Origin: Phycisphaerae bacterium
GTDB taxonomy: Bacteria > Chloroflexota > Anaerolineae > 4572-78 > J111
Assembly: GCA_028285035.1 (NCBI GenBank)
Contig: JANQQF010000077.1
Location: 1-64,000 of the forward strand
Reading direction: 5' to 3'
Length of the DNA: 64,000 bases
In this document: positions 33,749 through 43,853 of the stretch, piece by piece
Numbering within the stretch: position 1 is the first letter of the stretch
Layout of the letters: the number at the start of each line of letters is the position of its first letter
The notes under the pieces: generated by a model
What the model was told of the DNA's origin: nothing
The model's input: only the letters and a program-made list of their open reading frames with translations
Database searches by the model: none
Position numbers and translations under genes: made by a program

Positions 33749-36073
33749 ATGCCGGACAACCTAAAAAGACACTGGTACCTTGTTTTTCTTGTTCTTGCGA
33801 TACTTGCCTTGTTCTGGCCTACTCTACTTCATCCTAATCACGTCCTTTATCCAACATTTGCCCCCTTCTCGGATGTGATGGTAATTCACTGGCCTAAAAC
33901 ACAATTGATCATCGAACACTGGCAATCAGGACAGGGTCTACCATATTGGAGTCCAACTACTCTAAGTGGCATGCCTTTAGCACCGAACCAGTTGGCCATG
34001 CTATTTTATCCTCTCGCTTGGCTTTTCTTACTATTTCCCCCTGCCCCCATCTTCAATATCCTAAACGCTTTTCATTTTTTATTGGGAGGCGTAGGGATAT
34101 ATTTCTTGTTAAATAAAGCCCACAATGTTTCCCGCAGCGGTGCAATCCTGGGCGGTCTTACCTTTGTCCTCAACAGCAAGTGGGTGGCCCACGCTGCGGC
34201 AGGCCATGTCAGCATGGTAGGGACGATTGGCTGGATGCCTTGGGCCGTTTTAGGGGTTATGGAAATTTTAAAGGCAATTGACCAAAAAGACGCCGTTCAG
34301 CCTCGGCCACCATACCTGTTAGGCTGGTCTTTTCTCACCGCCATAGCCCTGACCATGCAGATTTTTACCCACTCCCTTATTTTTATTTACACCATATACT
34401 TGTTAACAGCAATCGTTGTCTGGTATGTTGTCCGGTACTTATTGGAGAATCAAGCGCAAAGTAAAAGCATTTTTCAATTAATTTGGGCTGTTATAAGAAA
34501 AACAAGCCTAGCGTTTATCATTATTCCAATCTTAGCCACACTCTTAGCGGCAGTTCAACTACTACCATTATTGGAGATAACTGATCTAAGCAATCGGGCT
34601 TTAAGTTTAGAAGACGCTATAAAATTTGCTTTAACACCACTACAACTTGCAGTTGGATTGCTTTTCCCAAATAGTCAGGCGGGGCACGAACACATCATTT
34701 ATCTAGGGTTAATCCCCTTTCTACTGATTCCTTTTGGCTTAAGGGCACAAAAAGGTTGGGGATGGTTCTATAGTGGAATTTTTATTTTCACTATTCTTTT
34801 TGCTCTCGGTTCTGATACCCCTCTTCACCCAACGTTTTATCACTATGTTCCTGGTTTTAAGTGGGTCCGTACACCAGCCCGTATGTTGCTTATGGGCATG
34901 TTCGCAATATCTATCTTGGTTGCATTTGGGACTGAGTGGCTCCAACAATCTCGCTGGCATCCTTCAATCAAGCGCCGCATAAACTTTTGGATTTTTATTG
35001 GAGGTAGTCTAGCTGTCTTTCTTGGACTTGGATTAATGTTCAGCTTTGGCATTATTAACCGAGCAACAATCGCCTTTGTAACACTTATCCCGGTCACATT
35101 ACTGATTATTTGGTTGCGCCTCAAAAATAAAATTTCGACACAAGTGACCACCTCATTCATTGGGTTACTGCTTTGTATCGATTTGCTAACATTCAATTAT
35201 TCATTAATTCGCTTCATCCCCTTAAATGAGGCTTTAGCTCCTGGACGCCCTACCGCTGAATACCTTGCAAAACAACCGGGACTCTTTCGAGTCTACTCCC
35301 CAAGTTACAGCATACCCATTCAAACTGCATCAGATTTGGATTTACAACTTGCCGATGGTGTTGAACCTCTTCAACTTATTAGTTATGATCAATTTATTGC
35401 ACGAGCTGGGGGGTATGAAAATACAGGGTTTAGTGTAACCATACCTGTATTTGATGGCCCCGTTGAGACGGCCTTGGCAGATAGTCAAATAGATTTACAG
35501 TTGCTAGCGCTGCTCAATGTCGAATATATCGTTTCTGCCTTTCCTATTACCCAAAAGGACCTGATCTTGGAAACAAGAATCAATGGCACCTACATTTATC
35601 GCAACGAAAAAGTCTTGCCACGTGCCTGGCTCATCAAAGGGAATGCCGAGGCTTCTCGAACTGCTGGCAACGCTAGCCTTATCGATGTAGGGCCTTCTTT
35701 GGAAAATATGTCATCAGATCAACTTAGCGCATCTAATCAAGTGACGATCACGCATTATTCAGCAAATCGACTAGAAATAGAGATCGATGAAGTAGAGCAA
35801 CAAGGAAATTGGTTAGTCATCAGTGAAAATTGGTACCCTGGTTGGCACGCTGTTGTTAACGGTGAAACTCGCGCCGTTAAACGGCTTAACGGTCTCTTGC
35901 GGGGTATTTATCTAGAAGAGACGGGACCAGTTCAGGTCATAATGACATATCAACCAAATAGTGTATTATGGGGAGGCTGGATTTCGTCCGTAACCGCAGG
36001 TGTCTTGATCTTAACAATTACATGGATGGGTATTGCAAGGAGATTTTATGATCGGCGCACCTCACATCACTAA
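33749..36073 (+). CDS. YfhO-like polytopic membrane protein
   Basis: 774 aa with about 12-13 membrane helices and an extracytoplasmic C-terminal domain. YfhO-like motifs are SDVMVIHWPKT near the first loop, PYWSPTTLSGMPLAPNQLAM, and a C-terminal ISENWYPGWHAVVNGE beta segment. YfhO relatives are GT-C glycosyltransferase-like and modify lipoteichoic acid or other surface glycans. The 3' end overlaps the next gene. Confidence 0.85.
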   Translation: MPDNLKRHWYLVFLVLAILALFWPTLLHPNHVLYPTFAPFSDVMVIHWPKTQLIIEHWQSGQGLPYWSPTTLSGMPLAPNQLAMLFYPLAWLFLLFPPAPIFNILNAFHFLLGGVGIYFLLNKAHNVSRSGAILGGLTFVLNSKWVAHAAAGHVSMVGTIGWMPWAVLGVMEILKAIDQKDAVQPRPPYLLGWSFLTAIALTMQIFTHSLIFIYTIYLLTAIVVWYVVRYLLENQAQSKSIFQLIWAVIRKTSLAFIIIPILATLLAAVQLLPLLEITDLSNRALSLEDAIKFALTPLQLAVGLLFPNSQAGHEHIIYLGLIPFLLIPFGLRAQKGWGWFYSGIFIFTILFALGSDTPLHPTFYHYVPGFKWVRTPARMLLMGMFAISILVAFGTEWLQQSRWHPSIKRRINFWIFIGGSLAVFLGLGLMFSFGIINRATIAFVTLIPVTLLIIWLRLKNKISTQVTTSFIGLLLCIDLLTFNYSLIRFIPLNEALAPGRPTAEYLAKQPGLFRVYSPSYSIPIQTASDLDLQLADGVEPLQLISYDQFIARAGGYENTGFSVTIPVFDGPVETALADSQIDLQLLALLNVEYIVSAFPITQKDLILETRINGTYIYRNEKVLPRAWLIKGNAEASRTAGNASLIDVGPSLENMSSDQLSASNQVTITHYSANRLEIEIDEVEQQGNWLVISENWYPGWHAVVNGETRAVKRLNGLLRGIYLEETGPVQVIMTYQPNSVLWGGWISSVTAGVLILTITWMGIARRFYDRRTSHH

Positions 36074-37643
36074 GCAAGAGTGGATCTGGTTAAGTTTTTG
36101 GATTACCCTGGGTTTACTAATAACCTCACTGCCGTACATCTATGGATGGACCCTGTCCACCCCCGAACAACAATTTAGTGGTTTCATCATTGGTATAGAG
36201 GATGCTAATTCATATTTAGCTAAAATGCGTCTCGGCGCAGAAGGCAACTGGAAATTTCACTTACCATTCACAGCTGAACCACACGATGGGGCCTATCTTT
36301 ACACATTTCACCTACTCCTTGGTAAATTTAGCAATCTTTTTGGCCTCGAGTTTATACCTTTCTACCATCTAGCCCGTTTATTATGTAGTGTACTTCTTCT
36401 AACCATCGTTTATTATTTTATCGCATTTTTTATCACAGATATTCCCCAAAGACGTTTTGCCTTTTTGCTCATTATGTTTGGCAGCGGATTAGGTTGGCTT
36501 ATAAGTATTTTAGGATTAATTCCACAATTTGGTCTTCCTATTGATTTCTATCTCCCTGAAGCATTCATTTTTCTGGTCATATTTCATTTACCCCACTTAG
36601 CTTTAGCCGAAGGCTTACTTTTTTGCAGTATGTTGCTCTTGCTACATAGTTGGCACACCCAACGTTGGATATTTACATTTTGGGCGGGCATATTTCTTTT
36701 TTTAATGTGTCTGATTACCGCTTTCTATTACGCCGTTTTTGCTAGTGTAATGGCTATAACTTGGGCATTTATTTCTTATCAAAAAAGAAAACTACTCTGG
36801 CCTCAATTTTTTCAAGCAAGCCTTGTTGGCCTAATGGCATTACCAGTAATTGTGTATGATTTTTATGTAGTCAACACTAATCCTGTATTTCAAACGTTGG
36901 TAGACCAAATTGTCACTTTATCACCTCATATTTTGCATTATGGCGCTGCCTACGGTCTACTAATCTTACTAGCTGTCTATGGTCTTCTCACTAATAAAGA
37001 ATTTTTCAGCCACTCACCATATCATAAATTACTCGTCATTTGGGTTATTTTATTTCCGCTTCTCGTTTATCTCCCCTTCAATCTACAACGTCGGCTTGTG
37101 GTTGGTGTTCAAGTTCCGTTGGTCATCTTAGCCACAGTCGGGATATTCACATTCCTACAAAAGTGCATTCCACCCGAACGACACACCATAGCCCGCCTAA
37201 CCTTGATTGTATTTTTCAGCTTTACAAATATATTCATTCTGTTAGGCAGCTTCTTAACACTTCCAAATCGAGATGCGCCTATCTTTCAAACGACAGCTAC
37301 TTTCACTGCTGTTCAATGGCTAGATCAAACAGCCGAAGGCGATGTCGTCTTAACAGCCTATGACACTGGCAATATCTTGCCCGCTTATGCCTACGTCCGT
37401 ACATTTGTTGGTCATGGCCCGGAAACCGTTAACTCAGACGAAAAACGCGCCCTGGTAAAAGAATTCTTTGCATCAGCAACCACTGATGCTTGGCGGATCA
37501 ATTTAATCGAAAGTTACAATGTCAAATACCTATATTTTGGTGAAACAGAACGCCAGCTTGGTAGTTTTGATCCAGAACAGGCTCACTTTCTGGAGAAAAT
37601 TTACGATCAACAAGGGATCCAAATCTTCCAAATACAAAATTAA
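36048..37643 (+). CDS. GT-C-like polytopic membrane protein, paralogue B
   Basis: About 531 aa with 10 or more membrane helices and a C-terminal soluble domain (AVQWLDQTAEGDVVLTA, GHGPETVNSDEKRA, YLYFGETERQLG). It shares with paralogue A the loop-1 segment YLAKMRLG, HDGAY, PFNLQRR and the C-terminal pattern. AAGGAG at 36036-36041 supports the ATG at 36048 over an upstream TTG. It overlaps the end of the YfhO-like gene by 26 nt, so the four genes form one operon. Confidence 0.82.
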   Translation: MIGAPHITKQEWIWLSFWITLGLLITSLPYIYGWTLSTPEQQFSGFIIGIEDANSYLAKMRLGAEGNWKFHLPFTAEPHDGAYLYTFHLLLGKFSNLFGLEFIPFYHLARLLCSVLLLTIVYYFIAFFITDIPQRRFAFLLIMFGSGLGWLISILGLIPQFGLPIDFYLPEAFIFLVIFHLPHLALAEGLLFCSMLLLLHSWHTQRWIFTFWAGIFLFLMCLITAFYYAVFASVMAITWAFISYQKRKLLWPQFFQASLVGLMALPVIVYDFYVVNTNPVFQTLVDQIVTLSPHILHYGAAYGLLILLAVYGLLTNKEFFSHSPYHKLLVIWVILFPLLVYLPFNLQRRLVVGVQVPLVILATVGIFTFLQKCIPPERHTIARLTLIVFFSFTNIFILLGSFLTLPNRDAPIFQTTATFTAVQWLDQTAEGDVVLTAYDTGNILPAYAYVRTFVGHGPETVNSDEKRALVKEFFASATTDAWRINLIESYNVKYLYFGETERQLGSFDPEQAHFLEKIYDQQGIQIFQIQN

Positions 37644-37677
37644 AGATCGTTGTATCCTTTTCCATTTCCCGATTTTA

Positions 37678-37748
37678 TGCTAGAATTTGAGGCTGAACAG
37701 ACACATTGGGGTGGTTGTATCATTTATACAGCCTCCCCAAATTTTTTT
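37678..37748 (+). promoter_or_regulatory. aspS promoter and attenuator-like leader hairpin
   Basis: An extended -10 (TGC then TAGAAT, 37678-37686) precedes a leader with TTGGGG (37706-37711) pairing with CCCCAA (37735-37740), further GG/CC and TGTAT/ATACA pairs, and then seven T residues. This is an intrinsic terminator 20 nt before the aspS start. It may end readthrough from the upstream operon or attenuate aspS; it lacks T-box consensus segments. Confidence 0.6.
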
Positions 37749-37767
37749 ATGTAGAGAGAAATTAAAT

Positions 37768-39555
37768 ATGTATCGCACACACACCTGTAATCAATTACGG
37801 ATAGAAGATGCTGGACAAGAAGCCACCTTGTCTGGTTGGGTTCACCGCCGCCGTGACCACGGTGGTCTCATCTTTATTGACCTACGTGATCGTTGGGGTC
37901 TCACGCAGGTAGTTTTTGACCCGAATATCAACGCGGAAGCGCACGAATTAGCTGACTCCCTGCGGAATGAATACGTTATCAAAATCGAAGGTCGCGTTCG
38001 GCCTCGCCCTGACGGTCAAGCCAATCCAAATTTGGATACAGGTGAAATAGAGGTTGAATGTTACGCACTTAATGTTCTAAATCAGGCCAAGACACCGCCG
38101 TTTGATATCAACAAAGAAACACCGGTTGATGAGTCGATTCGGTTACGTTACCGCTATATGGATTTACGACGGGAACGGATGCGCCGTAACATCACCTTGC
38201 GACATGAAGTTGTTCGCCACATTCGTAATTTTCTAGCCAATGAAGATTTCATCGAAATTGAAACACCCATCCTTTTCAAAACAACGCCAGAAGGGGCACG
38301 TGACTATCTCGTGCCCAGCCGCGTGCATCCTGGGAAATTCTATGCGCTTCCACAAAGCCCCCAGCAGTTGAAACAGTTGATTATGGTCGCAGGGTATGAT
38401 CGCTATTTCCAAATTGCCCGTTGTTTCCGGGATGAAGATCAACGCGGTGATCGACAGCCAGAGTTTACCCAGCTTGACATGGAAATGAGCTTTATTGATC
38501 GCGAAGATATTATGGACTTGATTGAGCGATTAATGACCAGTATCGTAAAAAACACGGTTGATCGCCCCCTATTACAAACACCATTCCCACGCCTCAGCTA
38601 CAATGAGGCCATGGATCGTTTTGGCCGAGACAACCCTGATATTCGCTTCGGCTTGGAGTTGAAAGATGTTAGTGATATCCTTGCTGACACCGAATTTAAA
38701 GTATTCAAGAGTATCGTTAGCTCAGGTGGCTTGGTTAAAGGTCTCAATGCCAAAGGGTTAGGTCATTACAGCCGTAAACAGCTTGATGACCTCACAGATT
38801 TTGTCAAAGATTTTGGGGCCAAAGGCCTTGCTTGGCTCGTCGTTGAGGCTGATGATGAGGGCGGTGTAAAAGTAGGTCGCTCCTCTTTCGCCAAATTCCT
38901 GTCTGATGATGAAGTATCAGCCATGATCTCACGGCTTGAAGGTGAAGCAGGCGACTTGCTCTGTTTTGTCGCGGACAAATATGAGATCACCAATGAAGCA
39001 TTGGGGCGTCTCCGATTGGAGCTAGGCCAACGTCTAGAACTGATTGATGAAAATGTGCTGGCTTTCTGCTGGGTGATTGACTTCCCATTTTTGATGTGGA
39101 ATGAAGAGGAAAATCGATGGGATCCGAGTCATCACCTCTTTACCGCTCCGATGGATGAGGATATTCCATTTTTAGACACTGACCCAGGCAAGGCCCGGGG
39201 TAAACAGTATGACTTAGTGTTGAATGGCTATGAGGTTGCGGGTGGCAGTATTCGGATCCATCAGCGTGATCTACAAGAGAAAGTCTTCGGCCTCATTGGA
39301 CTCGAAGTTGAAGAGGCCAAAGATCAATTTGGCCATATGGTCGAAGCCTTTGAGTATGGTACTCCACCTCACGGTGGTATCGCCCCTGGTATTGACCGTA
39401 TTGTCATGCTATTGGCTGGCGAACCCAACATTCGAGAGGTTATCGCATTCCCGAAAAGCCAGAACGCCTCTGATTTGATGGCGGGTGCCCCCACCGAAGT
39501 ATATAGTCATCAACTGCGTGACCTACACATCAAACTCAATGCGAAAAAATCATAA
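37768..39555 (+). CDS. aspS: Aspartyl-tRNA synthetase
   Basis: 595 aa from the ATG at 37768. The OB-fold anticodon domain ([20 protein letters not shown]) is followed by class II motif 1, motif 2 ([18 protein letters not shown]) and motif 3 ([16 protein letters not shown]), with the bacterial GAD insert between. It is a full-length bacterial-type enzyme; whether it also charges tRNA-Asn depends on gatCAB elsewhere. Confidence 0.97.
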   Translation: MYRTHTCNQLRIEDAGQEATLSGWVHRRRDHGGLIFIDLRDRWGLTQVVFDPNINAEAHELADSLRNEYVIKIEGRVRPRPDGQANPNLDTGEIEVECYALNVLNQAKTPPFDINKETPVDESIRLRYRYMDLRRERMRRNITLRHEVVRHIRNFLANEDFIEIETPILFKTTPEGARDYLVPSRVHPGKFYALPQSPQQLKQLIMVAGYDRYFQIARCFRDEDQRGDRQPEFTQLDMEMSFIDREDIMDLIERLMTSIVKNTVDRPLLQTPFPRLSYNEAMDRFGRDNPDIRFGLELKDVSDILADTEFKVFKSIVSSGGLVKGLNAKGLGHYSRKQLDDLTDFVKDFGAKGLAWLVVEADDEGGVKVGRSSFAKFLSDDEVSAMISRLEGEAGDLLCFVADKYEITNEALGRLRLELGQRLELIDENVLAFCWVIDFPFLMWNEEENRWDPSHHLFTAPMDEDIPFLDTDPGKARGKQYDLVLNGYEVAGGSIRIHQRDLQEKVFGLIGLEVEEAKDQFGHMVEAFEYGTPPHGGIAPGIDRIVMLLAGEPNIREVIAFPKSQNASDLMAGAPTEVYSHQLRDLHIKLNAKKS

Positions 39556-39570
39556 CCTCACATAAAAATG

Positions 39571-39597
39571 AAAAAGCGCCACTTGAGGCGCTTTTTT
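39571..39597. terminator. Bidirectional intrinsic terminator after aspS
   Basis: AAAAAGCGCC pairs with GGCGCTTTTT around ACTTGA. A and T runs on both sides suit termination of aspS and of the convergent methyltransferase gene. Confidence 0.9.
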
Positions 39598-39624
39598 GAT
39601 TCTTCCAAATTGGATTTTACCTAT

Positions 39625-40329
39625 CTACTTAATCCCACCAAATGCTGCAAACGTGCTGTTTTTATGTAAAATTTCAACATTACGAAAACCAACGTCTCGC
39701 ATCAAATCAATTTGAAACATGAGTGGACGTGGTGTATCTTCCTTGGCAACATAGGCAAATACCTGATCTCGATACGCCTCATCGCGAAAATCGGTTAAAT
39801 ATTCTCCATAACGCTGCCACATCATCGCCTGAATACCGGCGGTCGAATGTTGAATTAAATCAGAAATCCACAATGTGCCGCCTGGTTTAAGGGCGTTATA
39901 CAATTTCTGAAAAACAAAGTGCCAATCCTCATCATCCCGAAGATGATGAAGGACTGCCGCTGCTAGCATAATATCAAACTGACTCTCACCCAATTCTAAA
40001 TTGCGTATGTCTGATTGAACAGTCGTAATCTGGCCTGTAGCCACAGCCTCGACTCGCTCTTTTGCCCGATCCAGCATCGGCTGGCTCAAGTCAACCATTG
40101 TGGCATTGACATTCGGTAACCGTTGCAACAGTTTGAGCGTGTAATTACCCGCCCCACAACCAATATCCAGTACCTGGGTTGCTTCAGGATTGGTGGTAGA
40201 CGCAGCATGCACAATCAAATCTAACACAAGGGGCGCATCTATCGTGGCAGATTGCCCCGTTTGCAAATTTGAAAATCGCTCGACGTCATTGTCAAACCGT
40301 TCTCTAATTTCTTCAACAGTTGATTTCAT
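39625..40329 (-). CDS. Class I SAM-dependent methyltransferase
   Basis: 234 aa with motif I VLDIGCGAGNYTLKLL, an acidic MVDLSQPML strand 2 loop, and MLAAAVLHHL/DLIQ segments of the Rossmann-like fold. The N-terminal and C-terminal helices resemble ubiquinone/tocopherol-type small-molecule methyltransferases. Substrate unknown. It lies downstream of the citrate synthase gene on the same strand, 96 bp away. Confidence 0.85.
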   Translation of the reverse strand: MKSTVEEIRERFDNDVERFSNLQTGQSATIDAPLVLDLIVHAASTTNPEATQVLDIGCGAGNYTLKLLQRLPNVNATMVDLSQPMLDRAKERVEAVATGQITTVQSDIRNLELGESQFDIMLAAAVLHHLRDDEDWHFVFQKLYNALKPGGTLWISDLIQHSTAGIQAMMWQRYGEYLTDFRDEAYRDQVFAYVAKEDTPRPLMFQIDLMRDVGFRNVEILHKNSTFAAFGGIK

Positions 40330-40425
40330 AATAAGTTATCCTCTAATGTTTTGGCAGAGATGCAAAGACTGACTACTCTATTCCGCTACCTTGTATCTCT
40401 GCAGCTTTGCTCCCTAGCTCCCTTG

Positions 40426-41583
40426 TCACCGCCATTCAACAGCAATCCATTCACGGTTGGTCGGCCCCACATATTGCGCTTTTGGCCGAATAATTCGGCC
40501 AGTCTCCTGCTGCTCAAAACAGTGAGCGGTCCAGCCGCCAACGCGACCAATGGCAAAGGTTGGGGTAAAGAGATCGGTAGATAAGTCCAAACCGTGCAAC
40601 AAAAGCGCTGTATAAAATTCAACATTTGTCTGTAGGTTTCGTCCTGGCTTATACTTAGCAAGCAGAGATACGGCTGTCTTTTCAACATCCCGCGCCAAAT
40701 TATAGAGGGCCATATTCCCATCTGCCTGATAAAATCGCTCGGCAGCGGTCGAGAGAACTTCGGCCCGTGGATCACGAACTTTATAGACACGATGGCCAAA
40801 CCCCATCAAACGCTCTCCTCGCGCCAATTTATCTCGCAGATATCCCTCTGCTTTATCAGCCTCCCCAATCTCAAAGACCATATCTAACGCAGGCCCAGGT
40901 GCGCCGCCGTGCAGTGGTCCCTTCAAAGCGCCCAGGGCGCCGACGATAGAAGAGATCATATCCGATTGGGTCGAGATGATTACTCGCCCAGTAAAGGTTG
41001 AAGCGTTTAAGCCGTGATCAACCACTGTATTCAAATAAGTCTCCAGCCCGCGTACTCGCTCAGGACTCGGCTCCTGGCTGGTCAACATATACAAATAATT
41101 GGCAGCGTGACTCAGATCTGCACGCGGTGCAATTGGGGCTTCTCCATTTCGCAACCGCCAGTATGTAGCCACAATCGAGGGGAACGCGGCAACCACGGCA
41201 ATAGCTTCCTCCCGAGACGTATCCTCAACCCATGCCTCGGTAAGCTGCAAACTCAAGGTACTGGCTGCCATTTGTAATGCATCCATAGCCAATACATTTT
41301 TTGCTGCTGCAGCCCGTAGAACATCAATCGCCGCAGCCGAAAGCGTACGATACTTTACCATTGCCTCTCTCAAGTTAGCAAGTTGTTTAGCGTTAGGTAA
41401 ATCATCATTCCAGAGTAGATATAAGGTCTCTTCAAACGTTGCTTTACTGGCCAATTCTTCCACTGGAAATCCGGCAATAATCAGTTCCCCTTTTTGACCA
41501 TCAACCCGGCTTAACCGCGTTTGACTAGCAATCACCCCTTCCAGCCCCAAATTTATGAGGGGTTCTATCGTATCATTTAACAT
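40426..41583 (-). CDS. Citrate synthase
   Basis: 385 aa from the ATG at 41583, six bases after AAAGGTGA; a TTG just upstream is an unlikely start. Catalytic His lies in GFGHRVYKVRDPRA, the acidic residue in NVEFYTALLL, and the C-terminal Arg region in IGRVGGWTAHCFEQ. It should condense oxaloacetate and acetyl-CoA, or propionyl-CoA as a 2-methylcitrate synthase. It is divergent from an HTH-citrate synthase fusion, and a palindrome lies next to its -35. Confidence 0.93.
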   Translation of the reverse strand: MLNDTIEPLINLGLEGVIASQTRLSRVDGQKGELIIAGFPVEELASKATFEETLYLLWNDDLPNAKQLANLREAMVKYRTLSAAAIDVLRAAAAKNVLAMDALQMAASTLSLQLTEAWVEDTSREEAIAVVAAFPSIVATYWRLRNGEAPIAPRADLSHAANYLYMLTSQEPSPERVRGLETYLNTVVDHGLNASTFTGRVIISTQSDMISSIVGALGALKGPLHGGAPGPALDMVFEIGEADKAEGYLRDKLARGERLMGFGHRVYKVRDPRAEVLSTAAERFYQADGNMALYNLARDVEKTAVSLLAKYKPGRNLQTNVEFYTALLLHGLDLSTDLFTPTFAIGRVGGWTAHCFEQQETGRIIRPKAQYVGPTNREWIAVEWR

Positions 41584-41623
41584 CAAATTTCACCTTTCAT
41601 TTATAGATTCTATATATTGATAC

Positions 41624-41683
41624 AGTATAGAAAATCAAATCATTGTTGTCAATATTGATTTACAAATCAATACAAGGTACAAT
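41624..41683. promoter_or_regulatory. Divergent promoters with a shared palindromic operator
   Basis: Minus strand: TTGACA (41647-41652), 17 nt, TATACT (41624-41629), a near-consensus promoter for citrate synthase. Plus strand: TTGATT (41655-41660), 17 nt, TACAAT (41678-41683) for the HTH fusion gene. The palindrome TATTGATTT-AC-AAATCAATA (41653-41672) covers the plus -35 and abuts the minus -35. Half-sites (AATTGATTTA at 41681) flank it. The HTH-citrate synthase protein is the likely ligand. Confidence 0.75.
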
Positions 41684-41717
41684 TGATTTATGCTAACTGC
41701 CTGTAGGGGGCTAATCA

Positions 41718-42935
41718 ATGAAATCCAACCAATACTTAACAGCTCAAGAAGCAGCAGCTGAACTTGGTATCAGTGTAGCCACGCTCTATGCTTATGTCAG
41801 TCGCGGCTTGATCCGGTCAGAAACGCTTGATGTCGGTAAACGGACCAAACGATATCTAGCCGAAGATGTGAATAAACTAAAAGAGCGGAAGGAACAACGA
41901 CGTAATCCAGCGAAGGCCGTAGAAGGGGCCTTACATTGGGGAGCACCTGTTTTGGAATCTGCCCTTACCCTGATCACAGAGGATCACTTGTTTTACCGGG
42001 GGTATGACGCGCTACACCTTTGTCAACATTACAGCATTGAACAGGTGGCAATCTTATTGTGGACAGGTGACTTACTCACGGGTGAGCCAGAAATCTTCAG
42101 AAACAAGTTTGGTCTACCACCCGCTGTCGAGCATTCCCCCCTCCCAATAACCTCACTTGAGCGTTTTCAAACAATCTTGCCCATTGCCGCCCAACACGAT
42201 CCAGCCGCCTATGATTTACGACCAGAAGCAGTCATCCATACGGGAGCCCATCTTCTTCGGCTGTTTGCAGCCGTAGCCAGTGGCGCGGCATCGGCTGAGG
42301 CGGGCGTGGCCGAAACATTGCAGCAAAATTGGGCACCCAATAATCCACAAGCCAAACAATTTATCCAAGCTGCCTTGATTTTATGCGCCGATCACGAACT
42401 GAATGTTTCCTCATTCACCGCGCGTTGTGTCGCCTCAGCCAGAGCGACTCCCTATCAAGTTGTTATTGCTGGGCTAGCAGCCCTTCAGGGGGCTTGGCAC
42501 GGTCGAGAAACAGAACGATTCGAGGCGTTCCTACACGAAGTTGAGCGACCAGAGAAAGCCCAGGATGTGATCGTCAATCGCCTCCGACGAGGTGAGAGTG
42601 TACCAGGGTGTGGACATCCCCTCTATCCAAATGGTGACCCACGGGGCAAAATGCTATTTGAGATGGTTGAAGGAGCTTATCCAGATATCGAAGTCGTCAG
42701 GTTGGTTACAGCGATCAAAGAGGCAGCCAATGAGATTATGGGGGAACACTTAACCCTCGACTCAGGCTTGGTGATGCTGGCCCACGCCCTGAAGTTACCC
42801 AAAGATGGCGCATTAACTCTCTTTGCCATTGGTCGGACTGTCGGCTGGATTGGGCAAGCCTTAGAAGCGTACACCGATCCGCAAATGATCCGACCTCGGG
42901 CAAAGTATGTAGGGGAGATGCCGAAAAATTTCTGA
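41718..42935 (+). CDS. MerR-like HTH fused to a citrate synthase domain
   Basis: 405 aa. Residues about 5-55 are an excisionase/MerR-type helix-turn-helix (LTAQEAAAELGISVATLYAYVSRGLI is two adjoining segments of it). Residues about 70-400 are a citrate synthase fold with GCGHPLYPNGDPRG at the catalytic His, an LDSGLVML segment at the acidic residue and FAIGRTVGWIGQALE at the C-terminal Arg site. Core residues are present but the surrounding signature is divergent. It may be a synthase with an added DNA-binding domain or a metabolite sensor that regulates the divergent citrate synthase. AGGGGG precedes the ATG. Confidence 0.85.
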   Translation: MKSNQYLTAQEAAAELGISVATLYAYVSRGLIRSETLDVGKRTKRYLAEDVNKLKERKEQRRNPAKAVEGALHWGAPVLESALTLITEDHLFYRGYDALHLCQHYSIEQVAILLWTGDLLTGEPEIFRNKFGLPPAVEHSPLPITSLERFQTILPIAAQHDPAAYDLRPEAVIHTGAHLLRLFAAVASGAASAEAGVAETLQQNWAPNNPQAKQFIQAALILCADHELNVSSFTARCVASARATPYQVVIAGLAALQGAWHGRETERFEAFLHEVERPEKAQDVIVNRLRRGESVPGCGHPLYPNGDPRGKMLFEMVEGAYPDIEVVRLVTAIKEAANEIMGEHLTLDSGLVMLAHALKLPKDGALTLFAIGRTVGWIGQALEAYTDPQMIRPRAKYVGEMPKNF

Positions 42936-42976
42936 GGCTAAATTAGGACTTGCGCAGAATATGTGCGCAATGTGGG

Positions 42977-43048
42977 TTGAGCCTGTCGAAACCAGGCATT
43001 CTATCACGTAAAACGTTATATTCGGCAGGCTCAATCAACGTTTTACGT
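42977..43048. repeat. Nested inverted-repeat element between convergent genes
   Basis: ACGTAAAACGTT (43006-43017) pairs with AACGTTTTACGT (43037-43048). TTGAGCCTGTCGA (42977-42989) pairs, with one mismatch, with TCGGCAGGCTCAA (43022-43034). The TTGAGCCTGTCGAA word is a common intergenic repeat core in many genomes. The element may act as a terminator for both neighbours. Confidence 0.65.
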
Positions 43049-43055
43049 AAATAAA

Positions 43056-43853
43056 TTATTCTGCGACCAACTCAATGGCGTTCGTAGGGACCCAGCCACG
43101 CAAGTCACCGGGGAGGGCGATTTGTCGCCAGCCGAGCCGACGATCCAGAATTTGGATTTCCGCGCCAGCGTGGAGGGCAAATTGAACAGAGGCCTCTTCA
43201 GGGATATCGGGGTTGTCAATGACATCTACTTCGGGCACAATCACCACCGCAGAAGGGTTTTGCGACTCGCTATACAGATTACTCACAATGAGCAATCCGC
43301 TAAAGAGCATCAGGCCAACACAACCAAGCATCAACCATTGCCACAGCGTCTTACGATCAGGGAGCATAATATATAGGCAGATAAAGATGCACAAAAGCAG
43401 CCAAAAGACGAGAAGTAGCACGGCAATCTCGCTAAAGGTCACCCACTGCCCAATCACACCACCTAAGCTCAATTCATCAGCCACAATTTGATCAATGGTT
43501 TGGGTTCGAGCCAAGTCAAGGTTGGCAGCAACATCAGCATCCCGGGGTGACAACTGCTGGGCGCGGCGATAATTGACGATCGCTCGGCCTAAATCTCCTT
43601 GGCGAAAGTATGCGTTACCCAGATTATAATAGAGATTGCTGTGCTGTACCCCATCATCAACCAAAGCCTCATAGCTGGCGGTCGCTTCAATATACTGCCC
43701 AGCTTCATACTGTTGATTAGCCTGAATCATCAACTGGGCCACGTTGTCAGCATTCTGAGCCAATCCCAGTTGCGTGGTTAGCAGGCCAAACAAAATTATG
43801 ATAAACAAAATGATAGAGAAACGAGTCACTTGGCTATATCTGGTGATAATCAT
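43056..43853 (-). CDS. batE: TPR and SH3-like protein of the Bat operon (BatE-like)
   Basis: 265 aa: signal/anchor helix, two to three TPRs (NLYYNLGNAYFRQGDLGRAIVNYRRAQQ split over two units, residues 60-110), two more membrane helices (about 140-200), and a C-terminal SH3b-like domain (VQFALHAGAEIQILD, RLGWRQIALP, GWVPTNAIELV). It starts one base into the stop of batD, so they are co-translated. Role in the Bat complex is envelope-associated; exact function unknown. Confidence 0.8.
   Translation of the reverse strand: MIITRYSQVTRFSIILFIIILFGLLTTQLGLAQNADNVAQLMIQANQQYEAGQYIEATASYEALVDDGVQHSNLYYNLGNAYFRQGDLGRAIVNYRRAQQLSPRDADVAANLDLARTQTIDQIVADELSLGGVIGQWVTFSEIAVLLLVFWLLLCIFICLYIMLPDRKTLWQWLMLGCVGLMLFSGLLIVSNLYSESQNPSAVVIVPEVDVIDNPDIPEEASVQFALHAGAEIQILDRRLGWRQIALPGDLRGWVPTNAIELVAE

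Noticed and set aside
37706..37748. T-box riboswitch for aspS
   Set aside because: No T-box (GGGTGGNACC) or specifier-loop segments; only a terminator-like stem.
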